64,000 nt of DNA, from assembly GCA_031841125.1 (NCBI GenBank), contig CM063107.1:48497497-48561496 (forward strand), written 5' to 3'. Position 1 is the first letter of the stretch. Every line of letters starts with the position of its first letter. A program made the position numbers and the translations under genes. This stretch comes from Acanthococcus lagerstroemiae. Taxonomy: Eukaryota > Arthropoda > Insecta > Hemiptera > Eriococcidae. This document shows positions 46,035 to 57,196 of the stretch, in pieces. A model generated the notes under the pieces. It was given only the letters and a program-made list of their open reading frames with translations, was not told the origin of the DNA and did no database searches.

Positions 46035-48000
46035 GCAGTACACAAAAACACCACAAATGAAACTTGTAGCAAAAACGTGTCTACTTTCAACTAACCAGAA
46101 TGCAGGATCATCTAAAAGTTGGTGGAGCAGATACAATTTCGCCACAAGTCTCACACGAGGCAGTCCTGTGTTTAAAATCTGTTGCCTTAAATGAGGTATT
46201 TCGTTATTCAGGTTAATTTCTTGTTTAAAAGTTATTCCGATAGTGGGTATACATTCGAGTCTTCCGTTTATGAAATAAGAATAAATTCAGAAACTATAAA
46301 GACCATGCGACTTGAAAATTTCGTTTCCATTCTGTCAGTGCAACGATTTGTTTGAAAAATAAAATGAGGGTGGTGCACTTGGTGAAACACCCTGTGTATT
46401 ATCAACTGGCGTTAAGGAAGAAGTTTTTCAACGTTAATCAGGTTCCATTTATATTCGATAGAAAATCTTTTCACTTTACATCTTGTTAACTTTTTCGTTT
46501 TTTCTTGTTCGAATATTCTGCGGGACCTCGTTACAGGAATTTCGTTTTTCTTTTCCCTTCCTTTCTTTCTTTGAAATTAGCTTTCGCGTATCCATCTTTT
46601 ATAAATCTATCAGCACTCTTCTTCACTAGAGGGGCGTACAATAAATAATTTTAAAGGAAAGTTCGGTGTAAAAAAAGAAAAAGAAAAAAGAATCGCAACT
46701 TTGGTAAAAAATATTTTTATTTATTTTAATTAGAAGTTGTTCGGTTATACTGTCTCGTGAAGATGAGGAAAAAGAGGGAGCTCTCTACGCTTCCGTTACA
46801 ACTAGAACGAGCATAGCTGGGATTAAAAATAAGGTTCAAAAATTAATCTTGAAATTAAAATAGCCAGTGTTTTTTTGTTGCTCGCTCTTTTACGGTGGCC
46901 GGTCGTGTAAGAACGGGAAAATATACGGGGTAATTTTGGTATCATAAGGTAGATTCTGTAAAAATTCCTTTTCAAGGCCCTATAGTGTTCGTCCAGCGTG
47001 CCATTTAACGGATAAAATAATAGAACAGAAAACGAATTGAGTTTTTATTGGAACTAAGGATTCCAGGTGTATTCGTTGTGTCGTCAAGTGAAACAAAAAT
47101 ACCGGATGACGAATGTGTCGGCACATCGTTTACGCAAAATGTCAGAAATTTTCTTCAATATTCTGCGTGTTTCGATCATTAGAAAAAGATAGAAAAAAAA
47201 AGTGGGGGAAAAATAAAAAAAGGAAATGTCGCGCCAGGCTGTCGGCTTCTCGTCAGTCAAAAACGTCGAGTGGAGCTTCAGTCGACGAGCGAATGTACGC
47301 AACTCGATTGAACTATTAAATTTGCGGAAGTGGAAATGGAAATGGAAAATATCAAGGACTTGCCTACGCAAATTTTAAAGAAGAAAATCATCGAAGTCGC
47401 TAAGAGAACGCGAACAGTTGGCAGTAATTACGCGATTAATCCGACTTTCAAGTCCCGTTACACGAAGGAGAATTTCGATCACAAGCGTCTTTTGATTTTT
47501 ATAACGTCGAAATTTTTACTATCGTAAAGCCGAAGAATATAATACGGAAGGGGTAATAAACTTTTATTTCACTCTTAAAGTTGTTTTTGCTTTAAAAGTT
47601 TTTTTTAATTTCACTTTCGATTTCGACAGATTTGAACAGACTGCCCCTCTTTCATCTCTGGAAAGCGTTTCAAAAAACAGTTCGTTCGTCTATAAAATGT
47701 AAATCAAAACGAACCGGAGCATTAGTGAGGAGCAATTAAACAGCCGTGTACGTGTTTCTCAAACCGCTGTAAGGTAATAGAGTGTGGATGTGCATGGAAC
47801 GTGAGCTTGCTTGAGTTCGAATGATACTTTCCCGATCTGTGATATATTTCAAAGTGTTTCGATTTTCAAAGCAACACCACTGAAATATGTCGACTCGAAG
47901 GTGACTTATATTTTACACCCCCTTCCAAGTTCACTTATACCCGAGGTAAAATTATTATTCCCTTATCTTTTATTCTGAACGCGAAGTTGGGTAGCATGAG
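46035..48000. other. No recognised feature
   Basis: AT-rich sequence. GTGAAACACCCTGTG at 46,381 resembles the right end of a mariner element but has no partner. ORFs at 47,084-47,527 have no recognised domain; the plus frame 47,330-47,527 is Lys-rich and unassigned. Confidence 0.4.
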
Positions 48001-48027
48001 GTGATGATGATGATAAGGTTATCAGTC

Positions 48028-48715
48028 TTACGACCGGTTTGATGCAGCTCTCCATTTCTCCCTATCTTGGGCAAGTTCTTTTATTTCGTAACAACACTTA
48101 CATTTGACATCCTTGATTATCTGTTGAACATACTGGAATCTTTGCCGACCTACCCAATTCTTTCTCTCCACTCTTCCTTCTAGCAGCAGTGATATTATCT
48201 CTGGATGCCTCAAATTACGCCCTATTAGTTTATCTCTCCTTTTCTTCAGACAATTCCAAGTATCCATTCTACCTCCTACTCTGTTAAGTACTCTCATTTC
48301 TTACCTTATCCGTCCATTTGATGCTAAGTATCCACTTATAGCACCATATCTCAATAGTTTCGATGCTTCTCTTCTCTGGTATTCCTATGGTCCACGTTTC
48401 ACATCCATACAAGGCTACACTCCAAACATAAATTTTCAAGAACCATTTTTTGATTTCCAGATTTATTTTTGATTTGAAAAGATTACTTTTTCGATAAAAT
48501 GCTAATTTGGCTTGGGCTATTCTACTACTAATATCCCTTTTACTCCTTCCATCTTGTGTTATTTTACCCCCTAAATAGCAAAATTCGTTTACTTCCTCAA
48601 TCTTTTCCTGTCCAACAATTTTTATATTTAAGCTATCGTGTTCACATCGATTACATACCATTACTTTATTTTTATTTATTCTCATACGATATTCTATACT
48701 CTGAATCTCCTCCAT
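48028..48715 (-). pseudogene. RTE-like LINE ORF, thumb and C-terminus
   Basis: Frame 48,715-48,284 reads MRINKNKVMVC, EFCYLGGKITQDGRSKRDIS and VALYGCETWTIG, followed by E-I-W-C-Y-K-W-I-L. These are the post-palm YLG motif and the thumb conserved in this LINE group. After a frameshift, frame 48,297-48,028 continues LRHPEIISLLLEGRVERKNW and ends D-R-E-K-W-R-A-A-S-N-R-S-stop, the usual end of such ORFs. The FADD palm motif (L-R-F-A-D-D-I-V-L) lies just upstream at about 48,745-48,775. Confidence 0.9.
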
Positions 48716-49074
48716 TCCATTTAAAATGTTTTCGAATACTCTTTTCAGCTAATAAGACAATATCATCTGCAAACCTGAGCATCTCACTCGCTCTCCATGT
48801 ATAGTGACCTGCTTCAAATTTTTCTTTTATTGATTTTATGACCCACTCTATGTACAGATTAAATAATACTGGAAATAAGGAGCACCTCTGCCCTACACCT
48901 TTTTCTATATTAGCCTCCCCTTCCTCTCCTTCTATTCTTAATGTTGCCTTCTGACCTTTATATAATTTTAAAATGATTAATTCTATCCATAAATTACTTT
49001 AATAATTTTAATCCTTTTATTTCTTCATTTAATATTTATTATAATATTAATTATGGATGATTAATACGAATTAT

Positions 49075-49595
49075 TCATAGAAATTTAACATCTATTATTT
49101 TTATTTTAACTTGTCGTTCTTTAAATTTTATACCTATCGTTTTTAGAATATCAAACATTTTATCCCACTTAACATTGTCAAAAGCCTTTTCAATATCAAC
49201 GAATGCCATGTATGTATCCTGCCCCTTTTTGAGTCTCCCATTTACAATTAATCTCAAAGTTAACACTGCGTCCCTAGTACCTCTACTTTTTCTAAATCTA
49301 AACTGACCATCTGCATTTATTCTTTCTCAATTCTCCTGTAAATTATCCTAGTTAATATTTTTAACGCGTGCGAAAGAAGACTAATTGTTCGATAATTTTC
49401 ATACCTATCTGCTCCTACTTTTTTTGGTGTGGTTACGATAGCACTCTTTTTAAAGTCCTCTGGTATTTTCCCTTTATCATAAATGTAACATACTAATTTG
49501 TACAATCTGTCAAGTACATAATATCTTAAGTCCTGTAATAATTTAACTAGTATCTCATCTACTCCTGGAGCTTTCCTTTTCTTTACGGCTCTCAA
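49075..49595 (-). pseudogene. RTE-like LINE ORF, RT fingers and palm
   Basis: Frame 49,595-49,317 reads KKRKAPGVDEILVKLLQDL and ENYRTISLLSHALKILTRII, RT blocks 1-2. Frame 49,266-49,075 reads FVDIEKAFDNVKWDKMF, block 3 with the first catalytic Asp. The intervening Q-F-R-F-R-K-S-R-G-T-R-D block is at about 49,270-49,315 in another frame. The segment 48,840-48,960 still encodes the block-4 region. At least two shifts occur here. Confidence 0.9.
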
Positions 49596-50179
49596 TACTT
49601 AGTCAAATTCACCTCCTAAAATTGAGTCTCCTCTCTCATCTTCTTCCACGTCTTCCACCCTCTCCATTCTTGTCTCTTCATCCCCATTATTACTATATTA
49701 TAGTCTTTCTACGTACTTTATTCACCTTTTCCCTTTTCCTTCATCTGTGTAAGTAGGCTCTCTCTCCTTATTTGTTATATTACTTGCTTTCTTCCTTTTT
49801 TCTTCAAACTCCATTATTACTGTTCTGTAGACCAAGTCTATTTGTCCTTTATTCATAAACGCTTCTATCTTATCACTTTTTTCTTTTATCCATTCCTCCT
49901 TTGCCTTTTTACACTCTCCCTTCATTTCATTCCTTAACCTTTGATAAGCTATCTACCTTCCCTATCGTTTGCATTCTTATATTTTCTTCGTTCATCTATC
50001 TTCCTGAGGATTTCCTCCTTCATCCATGGTTTCTTCTCTCTTAATTTTACCTGGATTTACTTCTGCTGACTTTAATATTCCCTCCTTTATTTTACCCCAC
50101 TCTTCTTCCACACTGTTAATTTCCCGTGTTTTTTCAGCCTTTAATTCCAATACAATATTCCTCATGATATTTCTCTTTT

Positions 50180-50722
50180 GTATTAATATTTTCCAACTTT
50201 TTCAAATTCCATATTTTTACCTCTTCTTTTCTACCAAGTTTCTTCAATTTAAGCCTGCATTTCATTACTACCAAGTTATGATCGCTGTCAGTATCGGCTC
50301 CCGGATAAGTATTACGGTCTAATATTTGATTTCTAAAACGTTGTTTTGTGATAATATAATCAACTTGATATCTACTTTCGTTATCTGGACTCTTTCATGT
50401 ATACCTTCTTCTATAATGATTTTTAAATTGAGTATTGCCTATAACTAAGTTATACATCGCACAAAACCGTATCAAAACGCTTTCCTCTTTCATTTCTCAT
50501 TCCTAATCCAAAATTCCCAAATCACCAACTCTAGCATTCCAATCACCCATAGTAATAAGATTCTCTTCTCCTCTAACATGCTTCATAAGTCGTCCTAATT
50601 CCATACCTCCTCAATTTCTTCGTCCTCGTGAGTATTAGTAGGCATATACACTTGTATTATTGTTGTAGGTACTGATTTGGTATTGATTTTTATCAGGATT
50701 AACCTTTCGCTCTGTTGTTTAT
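50180..50722 (-). pseudogene. RTE-like LINE endonuclease, C-terminal part
   Basis: The minus strand resumes right at the R1 insertion with [11 protein letters not shown] and then [18 protein letters not shown]. It next gives G-D-W-N-A-R-V-G-D (about 50,515-50,560), the catalytic Asp/Asn motif of APE endonucleases. G-A-D-T-D-S-D-H-N-L-V (about 50,275-50,310), the catalytic S-D-H, follows. Stops occur between these. The region 49,600-50,180 is the decayed linker to the RT. Confidence 0.88.
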
Positions 50723-51004
50723 AATATTTACCTGGTGTTGTGGGACGTATGGCGATGCACGCATGCCAAAGTGGCCCCTGAGACACCGCACCCCCGGCAC
50801 CGGAAACTACCCTTTCGGGCATCGCATCAGTACCGAGGGGAACGCTTTGGGGCCGGGCCCGAGCCCCCATTTCTCCTGGCCGGAACGGTGCGCGCGTCCT
50901 GCCAGGGCCACCACGGGGTTCCCTACTGACCGAGGTCCGCGCTCCCAGAGCACTCGCCTGGAAATTTCAGGTCCCCCGCAGCCGGACGCGCTGCCTCTTC
51001 CTCT

Positions 51005-51545
51005 TCACTCACTCGTCGTGTGAGACTCTCCCGATTGAAGCTCCAGCCCTTGCACTGCGGGCGAGCTCTGCTCCAGCCCTGGTACAACGGGCGAGCTTTG
51101 CTGGATGGTATCCGCCGCCGCAGTAGCAGCAGCAACATCCGCTTCTCCTCCTTGCGTCCTTTGTCTCGACCACTCAGCCTCCATCTTCCGTCGCATGATG
51201 GCCGAAACGAAACCCGACACCCGGTTCCAACCGCTTCGGCTCCTCAACAGCTCCGGGACCAGGGTGTCCGGCGCAAGACGGTCGATCACGCCGTCTCCGG
51301 GATCGATCGTGACCGCCCCGCGCCTCTCCTCATCCCAGGCGTCGCACTCGAACAGCGTATGCCACGGCGTGTCCTCCTCTCCGCTTGCACAATGGGTGCA
51401 CTCGGCGCTCCCCGCCAAACCCATCCGGTGCAGGTACGAGCCGAAACAACCGTGTCCGCTCAAGACCTGGGTCAGGTGGAAGTTCAGGCTTCCGTGCTTC
51501 CTGCCTAACCACAGGTCGAGCTCACCGATCAGCTCCCGGGTCCAC
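51005..51545 (-). pseudogene. R1-clade ORF2 C-terminal zinc-knuckle domain
   Basis: This continues the RT protein in another frame: KGEWTRELIGELDLWLGRKH, then F-H-L-T-Q-V-L-S-GHGCFGSYLHRMG. The zinc knuckle C-T-H-C-x9-H-x4-C and D-A-W-D-E-E-R-R follow. G-H-G-C-F and a CCHC knuckle after the RT are hallmarks of the R1 clade. A single-nucleotide shift upstream separates it from the RT frame. The end (51,005-51,080) holds an internal repeat, S-S-P-(V/A)-V-(P/Q)-G-L-E. It stops at 51,005, followed by 3' UTR. Confidence 0.92.
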
Positions 51546-53134
51546 TCGCCTTTCGAAGACTGGGCGAGGCTGAAGCGTGGTCAGCTGAATGCCACGCTTC
51601 GCCCGGCGTGCCTCCTGCCGCGTCCTCGCCTTCTTCTGCGCCTTGTAGGACTGCGCCAACTCGTCTACCTTCAGCTCGATGGGTGGAAGGCGCGCCAGCA
51701 CGCCTACCGCCTCCGTTGACACGGTGCGATACGCGCTGACGCACCTTAACGCGACTCTCCGCTGTACCTTCTCCAGCTCCACTCTCCGGTACGGGATCTG
51801 GACGGCGTCCGCGAATACCGGTGCGCCGTACGTCAGGACCGACAGCACGACGTTCGCGTACAGCCTCCGTTTCTGCTCCCGCGGGCCGCCCAGGTTCGCC
51901 ATCAGTCGCGACAGCTGCCCGGCGACCCGGTCCGCCTTCTCCGCCGCTCTCCGGAAGTGCTCGCGGAACGACAGCTTCCCGTCGAACCACAGCCCCAGGT
52001 ACTTCAGCGCCGGGCGTGGCGCGATCCTCTCGCCTTTCAGCACGAACGTCGGTTGTTCGTACTTGCGGCGCGTCGTGAAGAGAACTGCCTCCGTCTTCTG
52101 CACCGCCAAGCACAATCCCGCCGACTCGATCCATCCGGTCAGCAGCTCCAACGCCCGGTTGAATTTGGTCGCGACCTCCGCTGTTGTCGCGGCTTGGCAC
52201 ACCACCAGCGTGTCATCGGCATAACAGATGAGTTTCACGCCTGGTGGGACCGCCAGCCGCAGCAACCCGTTGAAGGCGACGTTCCACAGGATGGGTCCAA
52301 GGACCGACCCCTGAGGGACGCCGCACGTCATCGCCCTCGTGACTGGTCCTGTCGCCGACTCCATCTCGATCCGACGCCCGCAGAAATAACTCCGGATAAT
52401 CCGCACGAGGTAGCCCGGCACCCGCGCCTCCTCCAACGCCGACACCACACATGAGTACGGTATCGAGTTGAAGGCATTGCGAATGTCGAGACTGACCGCC
52501 GCACAGAACTCTCCGTCGCGTATCGCCTTCGCCTTCAGCCTGAGTGCTGCATCCGCTGTCGAACGGCCGGTCCTGAAGCCGTACTGGCTGTTCGAGATCG
52601 TCCTCCGCCTCTCCAGGTGCGCCTCCAGCCTATCTACAATCGTCCGCTCGAACACCTTCCCCACGGTGTCGAGCAAGCAGATTGGCCGGTATGAAGATGG
52701 CTGCCCGTCTGGCTTCCCTGGCTTCTTGATGAGGGCAAGCCGCGCCGCCTTCCATCGGTCCGGAAACGTCCCCTCCTGCAGCGCGCGGTTAAACACGTTG
52801 GTCAGTAGGGACGGCTCCACCCGATGCACGGACTCCCACACAACGTTCGGGATCATATCAGGCCCTGGTGCCTTCCGCTTCTTCGTCCGGATCCGCTCGA
52901 TGGCACTGTCCACTTCGCCGGTGCTCAGTGGACAGAACTCCTCCGTGGCCTCTCCAGATGACGATGCCGGTAGTGGTGGGCGCTGCGGGAACAGCTCCTC
53001 CACCACCTTCTGCAGCACTCCCGACTCCATGCGGCTCGTTACCGACGGCCCCCCGGCCCTCCGCATCACAACATGATATGGCTTGCCGAAGGGGTCGCGG
53101 TCCGCCTCCTGTCGCAGCTCCTCCCACGCCGTAT
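51522..53134 (-). CDS. R1-clade ORF2: reverse transcriptase (5' partial)
   Basis: Open for 537 codons from the truncation point to a stop at 51,522; numbering here starts at 53,069. KRKAPGPDMIPNVVW is at 64-78, SYRPICLLDTVGK at 126-138, QYGFRTGRST at 162-171 and SLDIRNAFNSI (first Asp) at 193-203. GVPQGSVLGPILWN is at 250-263, YADDTLVV (palm) at 283-290, then K-T-E-A-V-L-F and Y-L-G-L-W-F-D-G. The residues before the first Met (T-A-W-E-E-L-R, D-P-F-G-K-P-Y) match the sequence that precedes RT in R1-type proteins. The endonuclease is missing through 5' truncation. One frameshift near 51,522-51,560 separates it from its C-terminal domain. It would copy its own RNA at a nick, but lacking endonuclease and 5' end it is not autonomous. 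Confidence 0.95.
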
Positions 53135-53300
53135 TTGTTTATTCATAACAGTTCCGACGCCTGCTTGTCCTATTATTCCCTTTGTATTTATTATTCTAAA
53201 GTCTCCTGCCCAAATATTATTCTCCTCTTTCCACCTTACTTCACTTATTCCGACTATTCCTTGGTTAAGCCTCTTCATTTTTCTCTTCTAAGGTTCTCTA
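53135..53300 (-). pseudogene. RTE-like LINE endonuclease, middle part
   Basis: The minus strand reads E-N-L-R and then MKRLNQGIVGISEVRWKEEN, later A-G-V-G-T-V-M-N-K. I-S-E-V-R-W holds the catalytic Glu of APE endonucleases. It is bounded by the MITE on its N-terminal side and by the R1-clade LINE on the other. Confidence 0.92.
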
Positions 53301-53648
53301 ACACTACACAACAATTTGAAATTTTTCAAAAAACAATGGCATGAGAATAGATGATTCTATATGTATTTTCAACGAGGAATTTAATGCCGATGTTAATTTT
53401 TTGATTATAGTTCATTGATTTTTCCTATCATGTAAATTTTAGTATCATCAAAATGATACTACTGATCGAACAACATTTTTGCCCGACAAAAAGGAATAAA
53501 ACGTGAAAATTTTAATAAAATTTTAATTTTGAATATGGAAAACGAGAGGTTCTCGAGAAAAATGGATAACGCCATCGTATTCAGCATTCAAAAGACAGCT
53601 AAGCTCATATAATCTCATCCCATTGTTTTTTATGCTGTTGTGCAGTGT
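53301..53648. mobile_element. ACACTRCACAAC-ended MITE, copy A
   Basis: The left end is ACACTACACAACAATTTG and the inverse right end ACACTGCACAACAGCATA; both continue to AAACAATGG(C/G)ATGAGA, giving TIRs of about 45 bp. It is 348 bp long. It is inserted in the 5' coding region of the RTE-like LINE, between C-N-G-V-W-K-M and E-N-L-R. It is nearly identical to copy B at 54,583-54,968, in inverted orientation. No clear target duplication. Confidence 0.8.
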
Positions 53649-53726
53649 CATCTTCCAAACTCCATTACAGCTTCTTACACTCCAATTTCCTATTTTAATT
53701 GCGCCTTTCTTTTTAAAAGTTTCCAA
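53649..53726 (-). pseudogene. RTE-like LINE ORF start
   Basis: The ATG at 53,726 opens M-E-T-F-K-K-K-G-A and then IKIGNWSVRSCNGVWKM before the MITE. I-G-(T/N)-W-N-V-R-S is the first conserved block of APE endonucleases (the catalytic Asn is Ser here). The 67-codon ORF recorded over this start runs on into the MITE and should not be taken as a gene. Confidence 0.85.
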
Positions 53727-53764
53727 TGATTATGCTCCACCAAATAGCTCCCTCCCGGACATAC

Positions 53765-54543
53765 CAGAGTTGGGCGTTATTCGAATAAGACGTTATTCCA
53801 ATAATAATCAGGAATAACAGTTCAATCATTATTCCTTATTCATTATTCGTAAACACGTAAAATTATTCATCAATCATTATTCAGTACAATGAACATGTGA
53901 ATAATATTCGTCAATCATCGTTATTCGTTATTCATTGCGGACGCATTGAGAGAGAGGATTTTGTGTGTATATGGGGGAGGGGGTATTTTGTCTTTGGGAA
54001 AAAATTGTAAAAAAAAATTTTTTTTGGGGGGGGTGTAAGAAAATATATTTTTTGGGGAGGGGGGAGGTAAAATATTTTCTTTTGTTGATGGTGTAAAAGT
54101 ATATATTTTTTGGAAATTCTTTTCTCTGGGGGGGGAGGGTTATAAATATTTTTGGTGGGGGTTATTTTTCTCCCTAATCTTACTGGAGTAATCAGAAAGT
54201 AAATAAAGTGTTTCCGATTTTCTTGGATGGGGGGGGGGGCAAATGACTGCGCCAGGGGAGGGCAACGCCCCCTGGCCCCACTTTGGCTACGAGTCTGATT
54301 TCATTATTCGCGTGATTGATGTTACTGAATACTGATTACTGAATAATGAATGACTATTCGTTATTCATACTTACGACTAATGAATAAGCTGTTCGTTATT
54401 CATAATTCATGCTGCGCTTATGAATAACGAATAAATTATTCATTATTCATGAATAACGAATAAATTATTCATTATTCATGAATAACGAATAAAGGTTGCG
54501 TTATTCAGTATTCAGTATTCGAATATTATTCTGCCCAACTCTG
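53765..54543. mobile_element. hAT-type MITE, CAGAGTTGGGC ends
   Basis: The left end is CAGAGTTGGGCGTTATTCGA and the right end the inverse, CAGAGTTGGGCAGAATAATA. The 8 bp target duplication GGACATAC is perfect (53,757-53,764 and 54,544-54,551). Sub-terminal zones on both sides are arrays of TTATTCATTATTCGT-like units. The centre has several G-runs and a GCCCCCTGGCCCCACTTTGG patch resembling other hAT MITE ends. 779 bp, non-coding. Confidence 0.95.
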
Positions 54544-54582
54544 GGACATACGAATGGGAAGCTTTTTACCTCCGGAAAAATT

Positions 54583-54968
54583 ACACTGCATAACAGCATA
54601 GAAAACAATGGGATGAGATTATATGATCTTAGCTGTATTTTGAATGCTGAATACGATGGCGTTATCCATTTTTCTCGAGAACCTCTCGTTTTCCATATTC
54701 AAAATTAAAATTTTATTAAAATTTTCACGTTTTATTCCTTTTTGTCGTGCAGGAATAGCTGCACTGATACTGATAACAATAATGAACGCGTATAGTTGTT
54801 CAATCAGTAGTATCATTTTGATTATAATAAAATTTGCATGATAGGAAAAAACAATGAACTATAATCAAAAAATTAACATCGGCATTAAATTCTTCGTTGA
54901 AAATACATATAGAATCATGTATTCTCATGCCATTGTTTTTTGAAAAATTTCAAATTGTTGTGTAGTGT
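54583..54968. mobile_element. ACACTRCACAAC-ended MITE, copy B
   Basis: Same family as copy A, opposite orientation. It begins ACACTGCATAACAGCATAG and ends ATTTCAAATTGTTGTGTAGTGT. It carries about 40 bp more than copy A near 54,760-54,800. Together A and B form a large interrupted palindrome with the hAT MITE in its loop. Confidence 0.8.
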
Positions 54969-57190
54969 TATTTACCTGTTGGAACGCCATCATCAGTAAT
55001 TATTAATTTATTTGGAAAAGCTACAGTTTGCCTTCTCCTAGGTAGGTGCTTTTGGTCGCGATCTTAATGATATATAACCTCATGGAGAGTCTTTTTTTAT
55101 TTTTTACGCTTCAGCATCCTCACCGCGGCAAGGTATCACCCAAGAGGAGGAGCATGAGGTAACGATCTCCAAATGAAAGTGTCTAATTTCTTTTTGGGCG
55201 AAAATATTTTCTTCATGGAAAGGAAGACTTGAACGTGCTACCGACTGTAGAATCTTGAGCGAGGTCCAGATATCACGAACCTTTGCGAACGAACACGTAC
55301 AGACGCACATGCCGAACAAAAATTCGTCATCAGGGGTAGACAATGTACCGAGCTCGAATGGACATGATTCAACAACTTATCGATATCGGTACATCAAAGG
55401 ATTCATGCTTGATCGTGTTAGATTGCATTAGTTATGTCTGGACAGATTTTTATCAGGGCAGAGCGTAGATCAGTTCGAACGCTGACGAACTCTACCATTT
55501 TTGTTAGTTCGCGTGCGTTTGTGTTCGAGTCCGTTTGCATCTGTTCGCTAATACTCTTTCGTGTTTGTTCGCGTTGGTTTGCGGATGTTCGTGATGTTTG
55601 GATCCACGTATTATGTACGTAGCTTTAAGTGGAAAGGTATCGGTCGGAACATCAGTGTCTCTGACTTCGAGCCACAGTATTGCAGCGGGTAGCGGATAGG
55701 TAACAACACGATAAAATACGTAGGTAGGTTGTCCAAAAACTACTGAGACTAGTGTGGTAACTCGAGAACTAATAATGTTGGCGACAACAAAAAATCGGCA
55801 TCTCGAAACTCAAACATTTTTGTACAACATATTCAAAATCAAGTCGCTATGTATAAAATCACGAGCGTGATCACCTAGCGCGTGAAACGAGTTGAAGTAC
55901 ACCCTCCGTATTTCACGTGGATTCTTCATAAGGTTGGCTGTCCAAATAGCTATTTGTATTCTGAAGACAACTTTTCGAAAGAGCTCCACCGAGGTGCATC
56001 CGAACCATCACCGTAGGTTCTTTAATCACGAATTCTGTCATCCACCGATTGACCTTCTTACGGATGTCTCAAATGGGCGTTCGTTGTAAATTAGAAAACT
56101 TGAATATTATGTTGCCCTTGGTAAAGTTACATATATTGCGAACTAAGTTCAATGAATGTGATATGAATCAACTTCCGAAGGGAGGTAAGGTGTACGTTTA
56201 GTGTAAATACCAATAGGGTTTAAGTTCAGCTATTTGGAAGGAAAGAACGGTATCTAAATTTACGCTTCAATAATTATGTAAAATCATACTGGATAGGTGT
56301 AGCAACCGGAGAGGGAAGGGGCTAGAAGTTATCTGCCTGCAGATATGAGGCTCAACAATAGAGAAATTAAAGAGACAGTAAAAGCAGATCTGCAGTTAGT
56401 ATTGACTTTTTTTCCCTTCTATTTATCAATTTCCGGTATGTTCGTCAGTTGGCTAATTACGGTATCAAAAACAAAGGAACAAAGAATGGAAGAATTATCA
56501 AGAATGGAAGGCTCGAAGTATTTTAATTATGAAGTGAGTTTGAGAAGATCGGCATCTGGAACTGTTTCTGCCCACCGAACTTCATGAGATGAGAAGAAAA
56601 CCAGGCCTGCGTTAGTTCCGAAGCGTGGCACGGTCCAGTGCTATTTTGAACTCCCACCTTATTTGTTGTAGACAATCCTGAAATTTATAGGTACTAGAAA
56701 GTCTCACGTCATCATTTGAGAAAACTTGGTGGTATTCCTCTTTCATGATAGATTTTTTTGTGATGGCGACTTTGGATTGTGAGTTTCCAGCTGAAAACTG
56801 ATTTTGCCTTTTCACAGTTGCCGCTATTTAGGGTGGATCGAGCCCCGTGTGTGTGTGTGTGTGTGGGGGGGGGGGTGATGGAACAGATCGAAAATGCCGG
56901 CTTGTTGCAAAAAATTTCTGTCATCAGAAAATAAATAAATAAATGCCGAATATATTATACAAAAACTTTCTATCTAAGTGAAAAAACGGCCAGTTTTTCA
57001 TTTGGTCGAAAAAAGTCCATGTCAATGAATTAACTATTTTCTTGATTTTATCGAAAAGTACCGACTCCGAATTTTCGTGGTGTGCAAGCTCTCCTCCCCT
57101 CTGCCGTCACCACCTTCCTACGTCGCTACACGTGCCAATATGAGGAGGTGAGGGGTGAAGGAAGGAAGCGCATCCGTCTGTGGTGCACCC
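54969..57190. other. No recognised feature; GT/G microsatellite
   Basis: A (GT)n run followed by about eleven G lies at 56,846-56,876. ORFs at 55,104-55,622, 55,892-56,089 and 56,345-56,924 show no domains. No transposon ends were recognised. Confidence 0.4.
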
Positions 57191-57196
57191 GAATTC

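Larger units (their letters stand above)
50723..53134 (-). mobile_element. R1-clade LINE, 5'-truncated, recent insertion
   Basis: A GC-rich 2.4 kb block in AT-rich surroundings. The 8 bp target duplication TTGTTTAT is present at 50,715-50,722 and 53,135-53,142. It interrupts the RTE-like LINE: the residues V-M-N-K-Q lie on the 5' side of the site, and Q-S-E-R-L continues on the other, in frame once the insertion and one duplication copy are discounted. It is 5'-truncated just before the RT. Its 3' UTR (50,723-51,002) recurs alone at 57.2 and 60.5 kb. Confidence 0.95.
48001..54582 (-). mobile_element. RTE-like LINE, nearly full length, nested insertions
   Basis: A minus-strand APE-type non-LTR element. 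Its single ORF starts at 53,726 and its C-terminus stops at 48,028. It is broken by three insertions: a palindromic MITE (53,301-53,648), an R1-clade LINE (50,723-53,134) and, in the 5' UTR, a hAT MITE (53,765-54,543). The order along the protein is endonuclease, RT, thumb, C-terminal tail. The 3' UTR is very short and ends in a TCA/ATC microsatellite tail at 48,001-48,015, typical of RTE-like elements. The 5' limit is uncertain; a second copy of the MITE begins at 54,583. Many stops and shifts show it is dead. Confidence 0.9.

Noticed and set aside
36711..46395. Pairing GCAGGGTGTTTCAC (36.71 kb) with GTGAAACACCCTG (46.38 kb) as one element
   Set aside because: They are 9.7 kb apart with many complete elements between them; more likely ends of two separate broken mariners.
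51105..53076. Long plus-strand ORFs (204, 181, 165 and 202 codons) over the GC-rich block
   Set aside because: They are shadows of the minus-strand R1-clade ORF2, created by its high GC and codon bias.
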